The position numbers were made by a program, and so were the translations under genes. The notes beneath the pieces were generated by a model. That model saw only the letters and a program-made list of their open reading frames with translations. It was not told the origin of the DNA and searched no databases. Shown piece by piece: positions 58,395 through 64,000 of a DNA stretch of 64,000 bases. The stretch's first letter is position 1. The number at the start of each line of letters is the position of its first letter. Origin of the DNA: Pleurodeles waltl (taxonomy: Eukaryota; Chordata; Amphibia; Caudata; Salamandridae); the NCBI RefSeq assembly GCF_031143425.1, contig NC_090444.1, positions 1,354,148,323 to 1,354,212,322 on the forward strand, written 5' to 3'.

Positions 58395-58790
58395 AATGTG
58401 GCAGCCTCCCCGCCGGGCCCATTATGAGTTTCCCACTGGGTCAGCGGGCAGAAACCCAGTTTCCACCTGCTGGCACAACGGGAAATGTCTTACAGCATTC
58501 TCTCTGGCTCATAATAGAGTGACGGCAATGCTGTAGTGCAAAGGGTGCAGCAGCACCCATCGCAAAACCAGAGGGGACCCTGCACTGCCCATGCCAAATG
58601 CATGGGCAGGACAAGGACCCCCCTGGGGCACCCTCCACCCCGTCTCCACCAGTCTTTTCATGGTGGGGTTACAGCCATGAAACCACTGGTGGAGAAGGGG
58701 GTTGCAATCCACAGGGCAGTGCATTGGTGGTGGTCCAACCGCCACCCTGACCCTGGCGGTCACTGGACCACCAGGGTTCTAATGAGGCCC
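58395..58790. mobile_element. Diverged GC-rich inverted-repeat element
   Basis: The left part has GGGCCCATTATGAGTTTC and the right end CTAATGAGGCCC. Internal CAGCAGCACCC and CTGCACTGCCCATG blocks resemble the family of 33,707-34,187. Hairpin arms GCCATGAAACCACTGGTGGA and TCCACCAGTCTTTTCATGG lie near 58,645-58,693. Confidence 0.55.
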
Positions 58791-59799
58791 TTTGTCTTCC
58801 TATCTACTTTTCTTCATTTGATTATCATTCACCCTTTCGCCAATATCTGTTCCAGTCATGTGCCTAAAAAAATATCCAAATTATGAAGTAAAAATACCCA
58901 ACAAGGTCTTCATTCCTCAACCAAACAGTGGTCTTAAACCACTGATTCTCTCCACCTCATTTGATATTTTGAAAGAGATAATAAGAACAATGTTGAATTC
59001 ACCAAAACCTCTATGTATCTTTGCCTTAGTCACCCATCGTCCATGACCGACAACAACCACACTATGGAGAAAATATTGCACACACTCTTCCATAAATGCA
59101 GCAAAGACAGAACCACACAGCATTTGGGTGACTACAAGCATGCTTTGAATGACCTCAAAAGTCATCAAAATAACTTCTTGACTTAGTTTACTTTTTTCTT
59201 TCATACCCTCAAAAACTTGCTCATACCATTTACACCCATCTCTCACCACCTCACTCATTCTTCGCAATTTCCACTTCTTACTTTAGATTTGCCTCACATT
59301 TCTCCCCTCAAATGGCAATGATCAGTAATTGACTTACCTCATTACCATCAAAACCCAATCTATTCCCAACTTGTAACCCCATCGAATTCCACAATACTAT
59401 TAACATTACAGCCCACATTGTCTGCTGTCCTAATTGTCTACTGAAACCAAACAAACCCTCTTCTGCAACATTCGACTACTACAATCTCCATTTTTAAAAA
59501 CCCTTTGGTCTGTCACCTACAACATCTATTGTTAACTTCTCTTTCAGCTTTAGTTAATGACCTCTAATCTTACAGTCAGGTGTGATACTTTTCTAATAAA
59601 GAAAAAGCACTACTGATTCATCTACACCATATTGCTATTGCCGTTGTCTCTTGTCCTGTGTTACCATCTATGCCTAATGTCAGATGTAGTATTTTTCTAC
59701 TATGTGGTATGTTTCTACTAAAGTAAAAAAACTACAGATTAATCTACCTCACATAGCTATTGCCCCGTGTCTCAACTTTCCTTCTTCTATAATATCTTA
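58791..59799. other. No recognisable gene
   Basis: C/T- and A-rich sequence without coding signal; possibly the worn 5' part of the LINE that follows. Confidence 0.4.
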
Positions 59800-61740
59800 G
59801 AATATACTGCCTTCAGCCATTTTACTTCTGTCAATTTCTATCAAACCTGTTTTACCCACTACAATCAGGTTTCTGAGAAATCGACTGTATTTAAACTTAC
59901 GTCTTTTATGTGGCCAATTTCATTATCACAGCCTGCATAACAATTTATTATCAACTGTAATATTTCTAGACCTCTCATCTGTTTTCAGTGGCAATTATCA
60001 CATCTTAATCCTACGCTTGGTATCAATGGCAAAGCACTTATGTGGTTTTCCTATTTTTGTGACTGAACGTTCTTGTCTTATGGTACTCATCACCAGTCCT
60101 ACTATTAGTTAGTGTCCCACAGGGTTCAGAGCTTGTTCCTCTAATACTTTCAATACTTTCAATGCATATTGTATCTCTCAGTAGCATTAGTTTCTCTTTG
60201 ATTTCTATTGTTATTGGTAGGCAGATGGTTCAAAATGATTTTCTTTGATTTCAACTGTAAAACATAAAACAAAACATCAGGAAGCCTAATGCCAAACTAC
60301 ATTTATAGCAAGCAGCACAGCAAAACGATTATAAACAATTGTCTTTTCTATTGACCAGGACTCTTTCTCGAAAAATGCCAGTTGGAGCACAATGCTCAAA
60401 ATGCATATAATTTAGAGTGTGATTTGTGCCTTCTCTCGATCCAAGTCTGGGGAACCTAATCACCTGGCAGAAATGTGTTACCTTCAGCAAATACATATCT
60501 AATTAGAAGGTCGGAGGATGTTTTCCCTGAGAAAGCACAAGGCAACCTTGAGGAGAATATATCATTCATAAATATAATACTGGCCTCATTATTCTCCCAA
60601 AATTCTCTTCAATTTTCAAAGTTTCAAAGAGATGTTGTGCTAATGTGCAATTGAACAAACTTGAATATCATGTTTTCCTCATCTACTTGAACCAGGACAA
60701 TTAGCAATCATATTCAGAACTACTGAAACTTTTAAACAAAAGGGAAACAATATCCATAGTTGATTACAAAATATCAGGATGTTCTTGGTCCTTTGTTTAC
60801 CAAATAACAATTTTATAATGCATTTGAATATATGAGTGTGACACAATTAGAAATACATGAATAGGTTTTCAGACAACTTTTACCCTGGACCTTCAAGACT
60901 GAATTTCTGACTAACTGCGATCTGACACTGGATGAGTCTTCACTTTCATATGATGAACTATTGTAAGGCAGAAATTGTCTGTTTCCCCGTTAAAACGTCA
61001 TCACATTTCCCAAGCATCTGTAAAATTGTACCTGGCAATTACATAATAACTTCATCAATTATAAACCTTAGTGTAATATTTGACCCAACATTAAGCCTAG
61101 ATTACTTGATCAGAACGACGGCTACTTCTGAAGAACTCAGCTGATAAACATCAGCAAAATCTGCCCTAACACACTCTTCCATATTAATAATACACTGATC
61201 TGTGTACTACTCTCCACAAAGCTGTCTTATGTTAGAAATTTATTACAGGGCATTCCCTTAGAATAATTTTCACCACTAGATAAGTTAAAACATTTCACTA
61301 CCCTACTCTTTTCATCCTCCTGGATTATATCCTTACTTCATGCTATCATCAGTAGGTTGGATGGCTTGCTTCTAAAAATGGGGCATTGTGTAAACTATTA
61401 GTGAAAAGTATGATTGGACTATCCCAAAACTATCTAGCTGATAACAGAGTAAGGTACTCACACCCCACAACCTTCACTCACCTAACCATAATCGTTGAGG
61501 TACACCCAAACATCTCAATTTGACCTCAAAATTCCATGATTTTAACATCCTAAAACATCAGCATTTCAATTCACTATTCACTGACCCACAATCTCTTTCC
61601 TGTAGCTCTACTTTTAAAATTGTTCTAAAAGCACACCTTCTCCAACAAGAAGCAAAGTTTGACAAATTCCTCATCACAATTGTAATTTGTTTCACCTTTC
61701 TTTTTCCCTGTAGTTATGTCCCTATTCCAATCATCGCTCC
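59800..61740 (+). pseudogene. CR1/L2-like LINE reverse transcriptase, heavily decayed
   Basis: Ordered RT remnants on the plus strand: YPLQSGF near 59,855, VPQGSELVPLILSIL near 60,112 (the VPQGSVLGPLLF block), KAEIVCFPVK and NLSVIFDPTLSLDYLI (60,966-61,115, the region after YADD), and a C-terminal FKIVLKAHLLQQEAKF near 61,610. A stretch at about 60,250-60,900 does not fit and may be inserted. Many stops. Confidence 0.6.
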
Positions 61741-62544
61741 CTGTAAGTAAACATATTATAATACATAATAAAGTATTCAAAATATTGCAAAGTATTCACC
61801 AGTCACACAGTCCTGATTATGTTTCAGAAATGTATGGTGAAACATGTTGCCATGTACAGTGTTTCCTGTTGCAATGCTCTTGCTAGTGTTCTATAAATAC
61901 ATTATAGAAATTAATTAGAAGGGTTGGAGCAGTTCTTATGATAACTGGGTTATGGCTCTAGATCCTGGAACTTTACATAAAGATTGATTGTCTTCTGGTT
62001 TTGCTTAATACATCTATTTGTCCTTAGTTTGCCAATTTATTGTTTGCCGAGGTGGGCAATGTCTTGTCCAAATAAGGCAGGGAGTTGTTTAGTGCTTTTG
62101 CAGCTGGTCCTGAAGTTGATACAGTTTGGAGGAGTGGGCAGTACACTTCCTTCAGCACTGTTGTGAGGTGAGGAACAAACTGCTGTATGAAGAATTCTTT
62201 TCAGGGGTGCAAAGGTGATGGTTGAGAAGCTGTTGAGCATAGGGTTTCTATCATTGGGATGAGAGAGACTTCCACTGTTATTCTGAAGTCAGTTTCTGGA
62301 GAAAGGGTTTCACTTTCTTCTGGTAGGAGAGCTGTTTTGCGGTGATGAGTTCTTTGAATGTGGGACTATGTTGCGGTTCAGTGCAAAATATTTTGTGTTT
62401 TCTGTTACCTGAGGGTTGAAGTCATCTAGGTTCAAGCCAGAGAACCATGCTTGCAATTATAATTGTTTAGCACTGTTGGTGAACAAAAGGGAATTTAGCC
62501 TTTGTCCACCTAAAGTTCAAATAGGTACTTGATACTCAGTTCTG
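61741..62544. other. No recognisable gene
   Basis: Unclassified sequence. Confidence 0.4.
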
Positions 62545-62645
62545 GACAAGTTTGGCTAGACTGTTCCTAGAGGAACAGGACTAAGGCTGATTTGCATATG
62601 GCTGGTCTCTGACTAGAGTAGTGCAGTTGGCAACAAATAATAGAG
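62545..62645 (+). repeat. SINE-like repeat fragment
   Basis: GGCTAGACTGTTCCTAGAGG, CTGATTTGCATATGGCTGG and the following GCAGTTGGCAACAAATAATA match part of the repeat at 16,071-16,545. Confidence 0.55.
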
Positions 62646-62739
62646 TTGTAGTTGTAAGCAGACTGAACAATCAACAGTGGCAATTCATTCAAGCTCTACT
62701 TCCATCACTTTGCTGCAATATGTTTGAGACAGGATTTCA

Positions 62740-63230
62740 ACTCCTAAATGTCATTGGTTGAGAAGATTTTGAGGTAGAGTTCGGTATCTTTGGTGTATTG
62801 ATGGCGACTCTTGATGTTGTCATTGAGCTCCAGGTAGAAGTAAAAAATTATGGGGAGAAGAAACTCTGTGCTATTTTTCAGGATGTGGGTAGTTTCTAGG
62901 ATCCTGCCATTCTTACATGTTGAAGTTAGAGGTTATTGGCGAGTTGGTTAGCAACAGGTGCAGGAATTTGCCAGGGAATCCCTTGCATGATTTCAGGGTG
63001 TAGATAAGTGCATTATAGTCAACCGTGTCAAAGGCTGCAGAGAGGTCAAGGGGGGATCAGAAGGTAAGGGTTGCTTCAGTTTCTGATGAGGACTACTTGA
63101 AGAGTATGTAGCTGTATCAATGCTGCATCATGCTCTGGAGCCAGATTAGTAGCCTTGAAATAAATTGTTTTTAATTTTTAATAATCTGTTCCTGTAGGTG
63201 GGTGGACACGTTTTTTCAATGGAGTGTAAA
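62740..63230 (-). pseudogene. LINE reverse transcriptase remnant (minus)
   Basis: The minus strand near 63,038 reads AFDTVDYNALIYTLKSCKG, the first catalytic Asp block of a LINE RT. It is followed by FPGKFLHLLLTNSP. Earlier blocks towards 63,230 are out of frame. Confidence 0.6.
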
Positions 63231-64000
63231 TTACCTGGATCTCCTGGGTCTAAAGTAGGTTTTTATCAGCAATAGAAAGATCTGTCCTGTCCTAAGCGTA
63301 TCAGGGATTGTCGAATGGGTGAGCACACACAGCCAAGAAATATTGTGAATAACTGAAAGTTATCCTTCTGGTTTGTCAGTACGTTCTATGTGTAGGATGC
63401 TTTAGCCTATAGAGATATGAATATCTAAAATGGAGATGAGAATGAACCATGTTTCTTTGATGATGAGTGCATCTAGGTTGGGCTGAGTGATGATGCCAGC
63501 TATGTCAGGTTTGTGAATGGTTACAGGGTGTGCATTGATGAGCGTGAGTTGGACAGGTAGTGTTGTGGGTACTATATTTATGCTATTAGTATGGTAATTA
63601 GGTTGCTGCTGTTAGATGCATGGTATATGTGCTTGATTTTGTGTAGTCTGGTTGTGAGTGTGGGTATGGGGAGTTTTGCAGTGTGTTTGAGGCACATAAC
63701 AGCTTACCTGAGGCTCAGGGGGTCTTCCCAGAGGCCTTCCTTTGCCTGAACAGGTCCAAACAGAAGACTGCACAAAAGGTTAGAGAAATAAAGAATATTT
63801 ATCTTAGTAAAACAAGACCAAAACAACAAAAATGCAATTTTAAATATTCAGGTGAAAAAACACATAGAAGCGCAAAGCGCCAACTGTGGTTATTTCTTCA
63901 CACTGGACTGGAACAAAGATACAAGTTCAGGCCAACTGTGATGGAGCACAGGCCAGCTACAGGGACCCACTTCTGCCTGTTGAACACAGTACTTTAAATC
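63231..64000. other. No gene supported
   Basis: Unclassified sequence to the window edge. A 104-codon frame (63,683-63,997) has no recognised domain and may continue beyond the window. Confidence 0.35.

Noticed and set aside
1..64000. Host gene exons
   Set aside because: Every frame with recognisable motifs belongs to a transposable element; no other conserved protein was seen by eye. Very short host exons could be missed without a search.

Overview
This is a stretch of vertebrate, transposon-filled intergenic DNA, most probably from a salamander. The best candidate is the Iberian ribbed newt Pleurodeles waltl. That identification is an inference: it rests on the dense mix of Harbinger DNA transposons, Gypsy-type LTR elements, CR1/L2- and L1-like LINEs and GC-rich terminal-inverted-repeat elements, and on how familiar these repeat families look. 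No database was searched. I see no host protein-coding gene, no rRNA or tRNA gene and no CRISPR array. Nearly everything recognisable is mobile DNA in various states of decay.

Layout. 1-1.1 kb: end of a Harbinger-type element with a short minus-strand exon. 1.5-2.3 kb: decayed LINE reverse transcriptase (minus). 4.7-7.8 kb: a 3-kb TG...CA repeat that looks like a solo LTR. 7.9-8.4 and 9.6-10.4 kb: LINE 3' regions, the second cut by a small inverted-repeat element. 12.5-17.0 kb: Gypsy-type retrotransposon (minus) interrupted twice. 17.3-20.2 kb: a second copy of the 3-kb repeat in the opposite orientation. 21.6-22.1 kb: another LINE RT. 23.2-23.9 kb: a Harbinger-like non-autonomous element with a TAA target duplication. 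29.5-30.5 kb: a non-autonomous Harbinger with matching ends. 32.0-37.3 kb: an L1/Tx1-like LINE with ORF1 and ORF2, the endonuclease region split by two nested small elements. 37.3-46.7 kb: the most striking part, a Harbinger complex. 46.8-49.6 kb: a shared repeat and a LINE tail. 49.66-57.91 kb: a second Gypsy-type element (minus) with both LTRs, a polypurine tract, all domains and three insertions. 58.4-63.2 kb: more LINE, SINE-like and inverted-repeat remnants.

The Harbinger complex holds two different Myb/SANT-like protein genes on the plus strand (38.1-39.6 and 41.5-43.9 kb) and one DDE transposase gene on the minus strand between them (40.05-41.07 kb). The first Myb gene and the transposase are frameshifted. 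The second Myb gene reads cleanly through three exons for 591 codons. Downstream lie four consecutive tandem arrays with unrelated periods (54, 34, 35/34 and 64 bp), then an 83-nt minus-strand exon and a Harbinger end. The 83-nt exon has a same-length, same-phase counterpart at 775-857. It fits in frame onto a strong acceptor at the start of the transposase exon, which suggests (hypothesis) that the second Myb gene lies antisense inside a 5.3-kb transposase intron.

A second theme is small elements built as a chain of back-to-back hairpins (23.2, 37.3, 51.5 and 55.9 kb). Three inverted-repeat elements sit in 3-bp ATA target duplications, and in two cases removing the element rejoins a recognisable coding frame.
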